8,870 nucleotides of DNA from NCBI GenBank assembly GCA_035691285.1, contig DASSJI010000281.1, positions 1-8,870 on the forward strand. The letters run 5' to 3'. Shown here piece by piece: positions 1 through 6,110 of the stretch. Every line of letters starts with the position of its first letter. The stretch's first letter is position 1. The notes beneath the pieces were generated by a model. The model was given only the letters and a program-made list of their open reading frames with translations, had not been told where the DNA came from and searched no databases. Position numbers and translations under genes: made by a program. The DNA comes from DATFEN01 sp035691285 (GTDB lineage: Bacteria; Acidobacteriota; Vicinamibacteria; Fen-336).

Positions 1-105
1 CTCGGGGCCCGGCTTGGGAGTCGGGGGCCCCTGGGCGGCGGCCGCGCCGGCCGACGCCATCGACGCGCCGACGACCAGCGCCAGCGCCGCTCGCAAGATC
101 GTCAT
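1..105 (-). CDS. Secreted protein, N-terminal fragment (possibly DUF1579-like)
   Basis: Only the first 35 codons are present; the gene continues beyond the left edge. The ATG at 105-103 (minus strand) follows a near-perfect Shine-Dalgarno AAGGAGG at 117-111 with a 5-base gap, so the start is firm. The product begins MTILRAALALVVG and runs through a hydrophobic Ala/Val/Leu stretch (residues 4-24) to an AAAQ site. This is a typical Sec signal peptide with probable cleavage near residue 24. The mature start QGPPTPKPGPE is Pro-rich. Small secreted DUF1579-type proteins, common in Acidobacteria-like genomes, often begin their mature part with a similar P-x-P-G-P-E stretch before a 'fvGtW' motif. 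That family assignment is from memory and rests on about ten residues, so it is tentative. Export is much better supported than the family. Confidence 0.72.
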   Translation of the reverse strand, partial: MTILRAALALVVGASMASAGAAAAQGPPTPKPGPE

Positions 106-129
106 CTTGACCTCCTTACGAAACATTCG

Positions 130-159
130 ATTCTTTTCCGGATGGAGCGGCCAGGGCAA
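130..159 (-). promoter_or_regulatory. Candidate promoter for the leftmost minus-strand gene
   Basis: On the minus strand, TTGCCC (159-154) and AAGAAT (135-130) are separated by 18 bases. Each matches four of six positions of the sigma-70 consensus hexamers. The predicted transcription start falls near position 123, leaving a short leader that contains the AAGGAGG ribosome binding site at 117-111. The divergent gap (106-235) must hold promoters for both flanking genes, which favours the call, but the match itself is only moderate. Confidence 0.3.
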
Positions 160-164
160 GGCGC

Positions 165-193
165 TCGACGGGCCGACTCGGCGGAGCTATCTT
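165..193 (+). promoter_or_regulatory. Candidate promoter for the 236-640 VOC gene
   Basis: TCGACG (165-170) and TATCTT (188-193) are 17 bases apart on the plus strand, each matching four of six sigma-70 consensus positions. Transcription would start near 200, giving a leader of about 36 bases with a GGAG at 218-221. That GGAG is 14 bases from the ATG at 236, longer than ideal. Weak evidence; listed because the divergent gap needs a rightward promoter. Confidence 0.25.
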
Positions 194-235
194 TCTCGAG
201 TCAACCGGTCACCTGCAGGAGCGTCACGGGTCCAC

Positions 236-640
236 ATGCAACAGTCCATCGCCCATGTCGCAGTGGTCGTCCGGGACTACGACGAGGCCCTTGCCTTCTA
301 TGTCGGCAAGCTCGGCTTTCGGGTCGTCGAAGACAAGGAACAGCCCGACCAGGCCAAGCGCTGGGTGGTGATCGCTCCCCCCGGTTCCACGGGCACCTCG
401 CTCCTGCTCGCCCGCGCCTCCACGCCCGAGCAGGAGGCATTCATCGGCAACCAGGCGGGCGGACGCGTCTTCCTCTTCCTGAGAACGGACGACTTCTGGC
501 GTGATTACGCGCGCATGGTCGCCGGTGGCGTCCGCTTCGTCCGCCCGCCACGCGAGGAGCCCTACGGCACCGTAGCCGTCTTCGAGGACCTCTATGGCAA
601 TCGCTGGGACCTCCTGCCGTACACGAACAACAGGTCCTAG
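236..640 (+). CDS. VOC-family (glyoxalase/bleomycin-resistance fold) protein
   Basis: This 134-residue cytoplasmic protein belongs to the vicinal oxygen chelate superfamily, whose members use paired beta-alpha-beta-beta-beta modules and usually a divalent metal. The first module opens with IAHVAVVVRDYDEALAFY (residues 5-22), where His7 sits at the usual metal-ligand position. It continues through FRVVED and the strand-loop RWVVIAPPGSTGTSLLLA (42-59). The second module has GRVFLFLRTDDFWRDY (76-91), a GVRFVRPP strand, and ends with YGTVAVFEDLYGNRWDLL (110-127), where Glu117 is the likely second ligand. Length is normal for a single-domain VOC protein that dimerises. The open frame extends upstream to position 14, but that part is low-complexity and contains the divergent promoter region; the VOC fold starts directly at the ATG at 236. 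Substrate cannot be told: this subgroup is normally annotated only as glyoxalase-like. Its stop overlaps that of the convergent neighbour. Confidence 0.93.
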   Translation: MQQSIAHVAVVVRDYDEALAFYVGKLGFRVVEDKEQPDQAKRWVVIAPPGSTGTSLLLARASTPEQEAFIGNQAGGRVFLFLRTDDFWRDYARMVAGGVRFVRPPREEPYGTVAVFEDLYGNRWDLLPYTNNRS

Positions 641-1323
641 AGCGTGACTCGGCCCTTCGGAGTCTGGAGCGTCGCCGCGAGGCGTGGCGCCGGGCCGCGG
701 GTGACGCGGGCGGAGATCCCGGCGGCCGCAAGCTCCACCTCGACGGCGGCGGGATCGGGCGCCTCGAACGAGAGCGCGGTCAGCGTGCATCCCGCGGGCG
801 AGTCGGAGGCGGGGTGGATCGTGCCCGCGTCCCACTGGATGAAGAAGGGGACGATCCCGGGGCGAGCGGCGATCGCCAGCGTGCGCCACGACAGCACGCG
901 GCCGTCGGGGCGGACGCGCGAGCCCGGAGCCGGCGTGGCGTTGCGTGCGGCGGCCATGGCGTCGATGTCCGTGGCCGACGCCGCCCACATGAGCATGCGG
1001 GGCTCCGGGAAGTCCGCGAGGCCGTAGGCGTCCTTCGTGCCGGCCTGCTCCGGGTCCGGCGCGATCAGCTCGGCGTACTGGCGCGGGCCCAGCGAGAACA
1101 GGGCGTTGCGCGTGCCGCGGCCCGGATGGCTTCCGCCGATCGCCGGCCGGACGCCGGTCATGGCCTCGATGCCGGCGATTCCGCGCTCGAGATCGCGCGT
1201 CCCGATCACGATGTGGTCGACCGCGTCGCGGGCGGCGCGCAGCGCTGTGGCGGCGGCGCCTCGGCGAGCGAACGCGAGGCCCCCGAGGACGCACAGGACT
1301 TCACGGCGTTGGAGAGAGCGCAT
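637..1323 (-). CDS. Exported glyoxalase-like (VOC, Glyoxalase_3 type) protein
   Basis: This 228-residue protein begins MRSLQRREVLCVLGGLAFARRGAAA. A twin-arginine RREVL is followed by a short hydrophobic core and an Ala-rich cleavage region, suggesting Tat export of a folded, possibly metal-loaded protein. The mature part starts with AVDHIVIGTRDLERGI (34-49), carrying the VOC His37. It continues with GGSHPGRGTRNALFSLG (63-79) and QYAELIAPDP (82-91), with Glu85 at the second ligand position. These are hallmark blocks of the PF13468-like Glyoxalase_3 family. A C-terminal module ends in LQTPKGRVTL. No enzymatic substrate is assigned to this family with confidence. I prefer the ATG at 1323; a GTG at 1338 would add only five residues before the signal. 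No good ribosome binding site is visible before either start. It converges on the smaller VOC gene and is divergent from the propeller gene. Confidence 0.88.
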   Translation of the reverse strand: MRSLQRREVLCVLGGLAFARRGAAATALRAARDAVDHIVIGTRDLERGIAGIEAMTGVRPAIGGSHPGRGTRNALFSLGPRQYAELIAPDPEQAGTKDAYGLADFPEPRMLMWAASATDIDAMAAARNATPAPGSRVRPDGRVLSWRTLAIAARPGIVPFFIQWDAGTIHPASDSPAGCTLTALSFEAPDPAAVEVELAAAGISARVTRGPAPRLAATLQTPKGRVTL

Positions 1324-1391
1324 GCGACAACATAGCACGCGCGATAGAATCGCCGGGCTTGGCGAACGCCGTTCCCGTCAGGAGGCTCCCC
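1324..1391. promoter_or_regulatory. Divergent promoter region with TTG-start ribosome binding site
   Basis: This 68-base gap separates the exported VOC gene (leftward) from the propeller gene (rightward), so it should drive both. On the plus strand TAGAAT at 1345-1350 resembles a -10 hexamer (five of six to TATAAT), but only a poor GCGACA (1324-1329) lies upstream at a short 15-base spacing. AGGAGG at 1380-1385 is six bases before the TTG at 1392. It is the best ribosome binding site in the neighbourhood and decides the start of the propeller gene. Confidence 0.45.
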
Positions 1392-4300
1392 TTGAACAAG
1401 CTGCCCGCCGCTCTCCTTGCGCTGGCCCTCGCCGCGAGCGCTCACGCGGGGGGCTTCGATCCGGACCGCCTGGCGGGTCTCAAGGCGCGCTCGATCGGCC
1501 CGGCCGGAATGAGCGGCCGCGTCGCCGCGATTGCCGCCGTCGAGTCCGACCCGGACGTCGTCTACGCGGGCGCCGCCACCGGCGGTCTGTGGCGCTCCAG
1601 GAACGGCGGGCTGACCTGGGAGCCGCTCTTCGACGACCAGCCGGTCCACTCGGTCGGCGCCGTGGCCGTCTTCCAGCCGAACCCGAGCATCGTCTGGGTC
1701 GGCACGGGCGAGGCGAACACGCGCAACAGCGTCTCGGTGGGCGACGGCGTCTACAAGTCGATGGACGCCGGCAAGACCTGGAAGCACGTCGGCCTGGCGA
1801 GGAGCGAGCGCATCCATCGCATTCACCTGCATCCCGCGGACCCCGACGTGGCCTGGGCGTGCGCGACCGGGCCGGAGTGGGGCGAAGGCTCTGAGCGGGG
1901 CGTGTTCCGCACGGACGACGGGGGAGCGACCTGGAAGAAGCAGCTCTTCGTGAACGAGAAGACGGGCTGCGGCGACCTGGCGATGGAACCGGGGAACCCG
2001 CAGAAGCTGATCGCGGCGATGTGGGAGTTCCGGCGCTGGCCGTGGTTCTTCAAGTCGGGCGGCCCCGGATCCGGGCTCTACGTCAGCCACGACGGCGGCG
2101 CGAGCTGGCGCAAGCTCCAGGAGGAGGACGGGCTGCCGAAGGGCGAGCTGGGGCGTATCGGCGTGGCGATCGCGCCGTCGAACCCGAGCGTCGTCTATGC
2201 GCTGGTCGAGGCCGGGAAGAGCGCGCTCGTCCGCTCTGACGACGGGGCACGCACGTTCAAGACCGTCAACGACAAGCCCAGCGTCGCGCCGCGCCCCTTC
2301 TACTTCAACGACCTCCGCGTCGACCCCACGAACCCCAACCGCCTCTTCTCCATCGACTACAACCCGCGCGTCAGCGAGGACGGCGGGAAGACCTTCAAGC
2401 CCCTCCCGGGCGCGACCTGGGCGCTCATCCACGGCGACCACCACGCGATGTGGATCCACCCGAAGGACCCGCGCCTGATGTACGCCGGCAACGACGGCGG
2501 CGTCGCGGTGAGCCGGGACGGGGGCCGGAACTTCCACTTCGTGTCCAACCTGCCGCTCGCGCAGTACTACCACGTGGCCGTGGACCTGGAGCGTCCGTAC
2601 AACGTGTACGGGGGCCTTCAGGACAACGGCTCCTGGCGCGGGCCGAGCGCGGTGTGGCAGCAGGGCGGGATCCGCAACTACCACTTCCTCGAGACGGGCG
2701 GCGGCGACGGCTTCGAGACGTTGCCGCACCCGAAGGACTCCCAGCAGGGCTACTCGCTGTGGCAGGGCGGGAACCTGATGCGCTTCAACCTGCGCACGGG
2801 GGAGCAGCGCCTGGTCAAGCCGGCGGAGGCGCCCGGCGGGCCGCGGCTGCGGTTCAACTGGAACGCCGCACTCGCCACCGACCCCTTCGAGCCGGACACC
2901 GTCTACCTGGGCAGCCAGTTCGTGCATCGGTCGAGGGACCGCGGCGAGACCTGGGAGACGATCAGCCCCGATCTCACCACCAACAACCCCGAGTGGCAGA
3001 AGCAGGACGAGAGCGGCGGCCTCACCCCGGACGTCACCGCCGCCGAGAACCACACCACCCTCGTGGCGATCGCGCCGAGCCCGGTCGCCAGGGACGTGAT
3101 CTGGACCGCCTCCGACGACGGGCGCATCCACGTGACCCGCGACGGCGGCAGGAGCTGGGCCTCCATCGAGAAGAACGTCGCCGGCGTGCCCGCGAACACC
3201 TGGGTGCCGCACATCGAGCCCTCGCGCTTCGACGCCGCAGCGGCATTCGCGGTCTTCGACAACCACCGCCGGAGCGACTGGACGCCCTACGTGTACGTCA
3301 CGACCGACTACGGGAAGACGTGGCGCAGCCTCGCCAGCCCGGAGCTCCGCGGCTACGCCCTCGCGATTCGCCAGGACGTCGTCAAGCCCGAGCTGCTCTT
3401 CCTCGGGACCGAGTTCGGCCTCTACGTCTCCGTGGACGCGGGGAAGAGCTGGACGCACCTCAGGAAGACGCTGCCGACGGCGTCCGTCATGGACCTCGTC
3501 GTGCACCCGCGCGAGCACGACCTCGTGATCGGCACTCACGGCCGCGCCCTCTACGTCCTGGACGACATCCGCCCGCTGCGGGCGCTGACCGCCGCCGCCC
3601 TCGACGCTCCGCTGACGCTGTTCGAGCCCGCCCCGGCCCAGCAATACTGGCAGCGCTCCGAAGAGGGCGGCTTCGGCTTCGGGGCCGGCGAGTTCCGCGG
3701 CCAGAACCGGCCCTACGGCGCGATCCTGACGTACACGTTGAACCAGCCCGGGCTGCCGATCCAGGACGAGGAGAAGGAGCGCGCGCGCAAGGAGAAGATG
3801 CGCGAGGAGGCCCGGAAGGCGGCCGCCGGCAAGGAGGAGAAGAAGGACGAGGGCGAGATGGAGGCGGAGGACAAGGAGCCGAAGGTCGACGTCGAGGTCA
3901 AGGATGCAGTGGGGGCGTCGGTCAGGCGCTTCAAGGGACCCGCGCGTCTCGGCGTGAACCGCGTCGTCTGGGACTTGAAGCGGGACGCGTTCAAGCAGTA
4001 CCCGCGAGGGGACGAGCCCCGGGAAGAGGACGAGGAGGAGCCCGCCGGTCCCGAGGCGCCGCCGGGATCCTACGAGATCACGATCCGGTACGGGGACCAC
4101 GAGGCGAAGACCCGCGTCGAGGTGCTGGCGGACCCTCGCTCGGGAAACACGCCGGCCGATTGGCAGCGGCGCTGGGAGGCCATCCTCAGAGCCGGCGCCG
4201 TGCGCGACGCGGCGGTGACCGCGGCGTGGCGAATCCGCAGGACTCGAGACGACGTGGGCATCGTCCAGCAGAAGGCCAGGGAGGCGGCCGAGGCCGCCGG

Positions 4301-4631
4301 CGAGAGGGACAAGAAGAAGCTGGCCGAACTGCCGCTCGTGAAGGACGGGGACGCCGTGAAGCAGGGGCTGACGGCGCTCGAGAAGGGGTTGTGGCAGGCG
4401 CCGGAAGCCAAGGGCCTGCTGCCGGACACCGATGTCGTCAGCCTGGTGGCGATGGCGAGCTCGCAGCTCCAATCCTCGTGGGAGCCGCCGAGCCCGACGC
4501 AGCTTCAGCATCTCGCCCGGGCCGAGGACAGGCTCGCCGCGTTCCAGAAGGACCTGGACGCGTTCTTCGCGAAGGACGTGGCCGAGTTCCGCGCGAAGGC
4601 CACCGCGGCCAGGCTGGGCCTGCTGCCCTGA
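1392..4631 (+). CDS. Secreted BNR/sortilin-like beta-propeller protein ('glycosyl hydrolase'-type)
   Basis: This is a 1079-residue exported protein. The TTG start at 1392 is chosen because AGGAGG lies six bases upstream and translation from it opens directly with a clean signal peptide (MNKLPAALLALALAAS, cleavage after AHA at about residue 19). I count eleven Asp-box (SxDxGxTW-like) motifs, starting at residues 69, 123, 174, 232, 282, 328, 374, 514, 582, 637 and 680. Examples are SMDAGKTW, TDDGGATW and SVDAGKSW. They mark the blades of one or two beta-propellers of the VPS10/sortilin and BNR-repeat type. Residues about 792-833 are a highly charged Lys/Glu-rich insertion. It is followed by an Ig-like strand-rich domain (about 835-915, ending PGSYEITIRYG...TRVEVLADPR) and a helical C terminus. 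Such proteins are often called glycosyl hydrolases, but I see no catalytic signature, and the role (carbohydrate or peptide binding, or hydrolysis) is unknown. The TPR gene follows after 10 bases. Confidence 0.9.
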   Translation: MNKLPAALLALALAASAHAGGFDPDRLAGLKARSIGPAGMSGRVAAIAAVESDPDVVYAGAATGGLWRSRNGGLTWEPLFDDQPVHSVGAVAVFQPNPSIVWVGTGEANTRNSVSVGDGVYKSMDAGKTWKHVGLARSERIHRIHLHPADPDVAWACATGPEWGEGSERGVFRTDDGGATWKKQLFVNEKTGCGDLAMEPGNPQKLIAAMWEFRRWPWFFKSGGPGSGLYVSHDGGASWRKLQEEDGLPKGELGRIGVAIAPSNPSVVYALVEAGKSALVRSDDGARTFKTVNDKPSVAPRPFYFNDLRVDPTNPNRLFSIDYNPRVSEDGGKTFKPLPGATWALIHGDHHAMWIHPKDPRLMYAGNDGGVAVSRDGGRNFHFVSNLPLAQYYHVAVDLERPYNVYGGLQDNGSWRGPSAVWQQGGIRNYHFLETGGGDGFETLPHPKDSQQGYSLWQGGNLMRFNLRTGEQRLVKPAEAPGGPRLRFNWNAALATDPFEPDTVYLGSQFVHRSRDRGETWETISPDLTTNNPEWQKQDESGGLTPDVTAAENHTTLVAIAPSPVARDVIWTASDDGRIHVTRDGGRSWASIEKNVAGVPANTWVPHIEPSRFDAAAAFAVFDNHRRSDWTPYVYVTTDYGKTWRSLASPELRGYALAIRQDVVKPELLFLGTEFGLYVSVDAGKSWTHLRKTLPTASVMDLVVHPREHDLVIGTHGRALYVLDDIRPLRALTAAALDAPLTLFEPAPAQQYWQRSEEGGFGFGAGEFRGQNRPYGAILTYTLNQPGLPIQDEEKERARKEKMREEARKAAAGKEEKKDEGEMEAEDKEPKVDVEVKDAVGASVRRFKGPARLGVNRVVWDLKRDAFKQYPRGDEPREEDEEEPAGPEAPPGSYEITIRYGDHEAKTRVEVLADPRSGNTPADWQRRWEAILRAGAVRDAAVTAAWRIRRTRDDVGIVQQKAREAAEAAGERDKKKLAELPLVKDGDAVKQGLTALEKGLWQAPEAKGLLPDTDVVSLVAMASSQLQSSWEPPSPTQLQHLARAEDRLAAFQKDLDAFFAKDVAEFRAKATAARLGLLP

Positions 4632-4641
4632 GATCCCTCGA

Positions 4642-5457
4642 TTGATCGAAGACGACGAGCGCTGGATCGAACCCGGTCTCGACGACCACCGTCCGCCCGG
4701 GCACGAGGAGGCCCTCGCGGCGTACCAGGCCGCCCTCGCCGTGGCTCCGCCGGGCGCCGAAGCGTGGGTGAGCCTGGGCAGGCGCCTCGTCTCCTTCCGG
4801 CTGCTCAACGAAGCGCTGGACAGCCTCGGCCGCGCCGTCGCCATCGCGCCCCGTCACGCCCGGGCCTGGCTGCTGCGGGCCTCCGTGCTGGCCGAGCTGG
4901 GCCGCCACGTGGAGGCCGTCGAGTGCTGCGATCGGTGCCTGGAGAACGAGCCACAGTCGCTCAGCGCGTGGCACGGCCGGGCCAGCTCGCTCCTGGCCCT
5001 GGAGCGTTACGAGGAGGCCCTCGTCTGCGCGAGCGAAGCCATCATGTTGCGCCCTCGCTTCGACCACGCCTGGTGCTGCAAGGGCGATTGCCTGCGCTGC
5101 CTCGGCCGACCGGCCGATGCCGTGGCGGCGTACGACGAGGCGCTGAGGCTGACGCCGGGCCATGCCGCCGCCCTCAACAACCGGGGGCTCGCCTTGCAGG
5201 AGCTGGGCCGGCTCGACGAGGCCATCGATTGCTTCGACCGGCTCCTGGCCGCGGAGCCCGAGGACCTGGTCGCCGCCTTCAACCGGGCGGCGTGCACCGA
5301 GGCCCTCGGCGACGCTGACGGCGCCCTCGCCTCCTACCTGAGGCTCCTGCGGCGGACGGGGCCGCGCCACGAGGCCCTCGCCGCGAAAGCCCGCCGGCGC
5401 ATCGAGGCCCTGCGGTCGGCGCGGCCCGCGTCGCGCGACGCACCGCGGGCCGAATAG
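4642..5457 (+). CDS. Tetratricopeptide repeat (TPR) protein, cysteine-rich
   Basis: This 271-residue protein is almost entirely TPR solenoid. After a partial first repeat (HEEALAAYQAALAVAP, 21-36), six repeats keep an exact or near-exact 34-residue register from residue 41 to about 244. Units begin AWVSLG, AWLLRA, AWHGRA, AWCCKG, ALNNRG and AAFNRA, and most carry the consensus LG/A-Y/F-P positions. TPRs bind partner proteins; no catalytic domain, signal peptide or membrane segment is visible, so it is probably cytoplasmic. The start is uncertain. I use the TTG at 4642, ten bases after the propeller stop; the open frame upstream (from 4432) overlaps the propeller gene and reads as Arg-rich shadow sequence. 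No clear ribosome binding site precedes it, so translation may be coupled. Ten cysteines occur, including CCDRC (95-99) and CCKGDCLRC (145-153), unusual for such a protein. Confidence 0.87.
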   Translation: MIEDDERWIEPGLDDHRPPGHEEALAAYQAALAVAPPGAEAWVSLGRRLVSFRLLNEALDSLGRAVAIAPRHARAWLLRASVLAELGRHVEAVECCDRCLENEPQSLSAWHGRASSLLALERYEEALVCASEAIMLRPRFDHAWCCKGDCLRCLGRPADAVAAYDEALRLTPGHAAALNNRGLALQELGRLDEAIDCFDRLLAAEPEDLVAAFNRAACTEALGDADGALASYLRLLRRTGPRHEALAAKARRRIEALRSARPASRDAPRAE

Positions 5458-5476
5458 AATCCCGGCCAAGGGGAGG
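5455..5476 (+). promoter_or_regulatory. Ribosome binding site and weak -10-like element before the peroxiredoxin
   Basis: AGGGGAGG at 5469-5476 ends four bases before the ATG at 5481 and is a strong Shine-Dalgarno sequence. It supports this start and argues that the short frame ending in TGA is really translated. TAGAAT at 5455-5460, which includes the TPR stop codon, resembles a -10 hexamer, and the same ATAGAATC string occurs before the propeller gene (1344-1351). No -35 element is visible, so an internal promoter is only a possibility; the ribosome binding site is the solid part. Confidence 0.5.
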
Positions 5477-5480
5477 CCGA

Positions 5481-5975
5481 ATGAGAGTTGCATGGGTCCT
5501 GGCGCTGTTCCTCGCGGCTCCCGGCGCGCGGCCGGGCGTCGGCGACGTGGCTCCGGACTTCGCCCTGCCGGGGTCGGCGGGAAAGCCGGTGAGCCTCGCG
5601 GAGCTCCGGGGCAAGCAGACCGTGGTGCTCGCCTTCTTCCCGAAGGCGTTCACGGGCGGTTGAACGCGCGAGATGTCGGCGTTCCGGGATCGTCATTCCG
5701 AGTTCGCCGGCGCGGGCGCTCAGGTGCTGGGCGTCTCGATGGACACCTTGGAGACGCAGACGAAGTTCGCGGAGAGCTTGAAGACGCCGTTTCCGCTGCT
5801 CTCCGATCCCGACGGGGCGGTCGCGAAGGCGTACGGCGTGTGGAACGCCGAGGGCTACGCGAGCCGCGTGACCTTCGTGATCGGCAAGGACGGCAAGGTC
5901 GAAGCGGTCTTCGAGGGCAAGGACGCCCTCGACCCGGCCGGCGCCCTGGCCGCGTGCGCCGGCAAGAGGAATTGA
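5481..5975 (+). CDS. Selenocysteine-containing peroxiredoxin (PrxU-like), read through in-frame TGA at 5661-5663
   Basis: Read as one gene, this gives 164 residues with selenocysteine at 61. Peroxiredoxins reduce hydrogen peroxide and organic hydroperoxides through an active-site thiol, or here a selenol. The N terminus holds a hydrophobic signal-like stretch (residues 3-13), then the family entry GDVAPDFALPG (21-31) and TVVLAFFPKAFTGG (47-60). The universal active-site motif PxxxTxxC appears as P54, T58 and then TGA at the cysteine position. It is followed in frame by TREMSAFRDRHSEF, VLGVSMDT (82-89), FPLLSDPDG (104-112), YGV and SRVTFVIGKDG (128-138), where Arg129 is the usual catalytic arginine. 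Nothing else is broken: both halves share one frame and join without gap or overlap. The only cysteine is C159, a possible resolving residue. A SECIS-like hairpin lies just after the TGA. The alternative, a recent Cys-to-stop mutation (TGC/TGT to TGA), is less likely given that position and hairpin. The sel genes are not in this window. Confidence 0.87.
5672..5691 (+). promoter_or_regulatory. Candidate bacterial SECIS element
   Basis: Eight bases separate the TGA (5661-5663) from a hairpin. The outer pairs are G5672-C5691, A5673-U5690 and U5674-A5689, followed by a G-G mismatch. The inner pairs are U5676-G5687, C5677-G5686, G5678-C5685 and G5679-C5684, closing a CGUU loop at 5680-5683. The loop begins 17 bases after the TGA and has a G in its second position. 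This agrees with the known bacterial SECIS pattern: a short hairpin inside the coding region, apical loop roughly 16-37 bases downstream of UGA, and a conserved G at the start of the loop, bound by SelB. An alternative fold pairs 5673-5679 with 5690-5696 around a 10-base loop. The stem is short, so confidence rests mainly on its position. Confidence 0.6.
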
Positions 5976-6026
5976 AGCGGGGCGTGGCGCAGCTTGAGGT
6001 CGCCGCCGACTCGTGAACCGACTCCG

Positions 6027-6038
6027 GGCAGCGCTGCC
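6027..6038. repeat. 12-bp perfect palindrome
   Basis: GGCAGCGCTGCC is identical on both strands. As DNA it could be a dimeric protein binding site; as RNA it could fold only into a tight hairpin. It lies six bases upstream of the larger hairpin and may belong to the same repeat unit. With this GC content a single such palindrome can occur by chance. Confidence 0.5.
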
Positions 6039-6043
6039 GCAAG

Positions 6044-6092
6044 CCGGCGTTCTCGCGCTTCCCGACCGAGGGGAAGCGCGAGGACGTTCCGG
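6044..6092. repeat. Large perfect-core inverted repeat (20-bp hairpin)
   Basis: CTCGCGCTTCCC (6052-6063) and GGGAAGCGCGAG (6071-6082) are exact reverse complements around a 7-base loop. Pairing extends outward through 6048-6051 with 6083-6086 (one G-U pair). After a 2-base bulge, CCGG (6044-6047) pairs with CCGG (6089-6092), giving about 20 pairs. It lies 68 bases after the peroxiredoxin stop and could end or protect that transcript, but no U-tract follows. REP-type repeats have the same look, which a genome-wide copy count would reveal. Confidence 0.75.
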
Positions 6093-6110
6093 AGCTTCTG
6101 TACAGCCGCT

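Noticed and set aside
14..235. N-terminal extension of the first VOC protein from position 14
   Set aside because: This stretch overlaps the divergent signal-peptide gene and its ribosome binding site, is low-complexity in translation, and the VOC fold begins precisely at the ATG at 236.
4432..4641. Upstream extension of the TPR protein overlapping the propeller gene
   Set aside because: The translation is Arg/Ser/Pro-rich shadow of the propeller C terminus in another frame; TPR-like sequence starts only after the TTG at 4642.
1206..4844. A minus-strand open frame of over 1200 codons antisense to the propeller gene
   Set aside because: Its product is Arg/Ala/Gly/Val-rich low-complexity sequence with no recognisable domain. 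It mirrors the G/C-biased third positions of the real gene, which carries a signal peptide and eleven Asp-box motifs.
5661..5663. Pseudogene caused by a nonsense mutation
   Set aside because: The TGA falls exactly on the catalytic position, all other motifs are intact, the start has a strong ribosome binding site, and a SECIS-like hairpin follows. It is not fully excluded without the sel genes.
5673..5975. A separate 100-codon gene starting at the ATG at 5673
   Set aside because: It would begin inside the peroxiredoxin fold, lacks a ribosome binding site, and is exactly in frame with the upstream half. The selenocysteine reading explains both parts.
5980..6055. tRNA-like beginning GGGGCGTGGCGCAGCTTG
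   Set aside because: The first bases resemble a tRNA 5' end, but no matching 3' acceptor arm, T-loop (TTCGA-type) or anticodon stem can be drawn. It also does not resemble tRNA-Sec on either strand.
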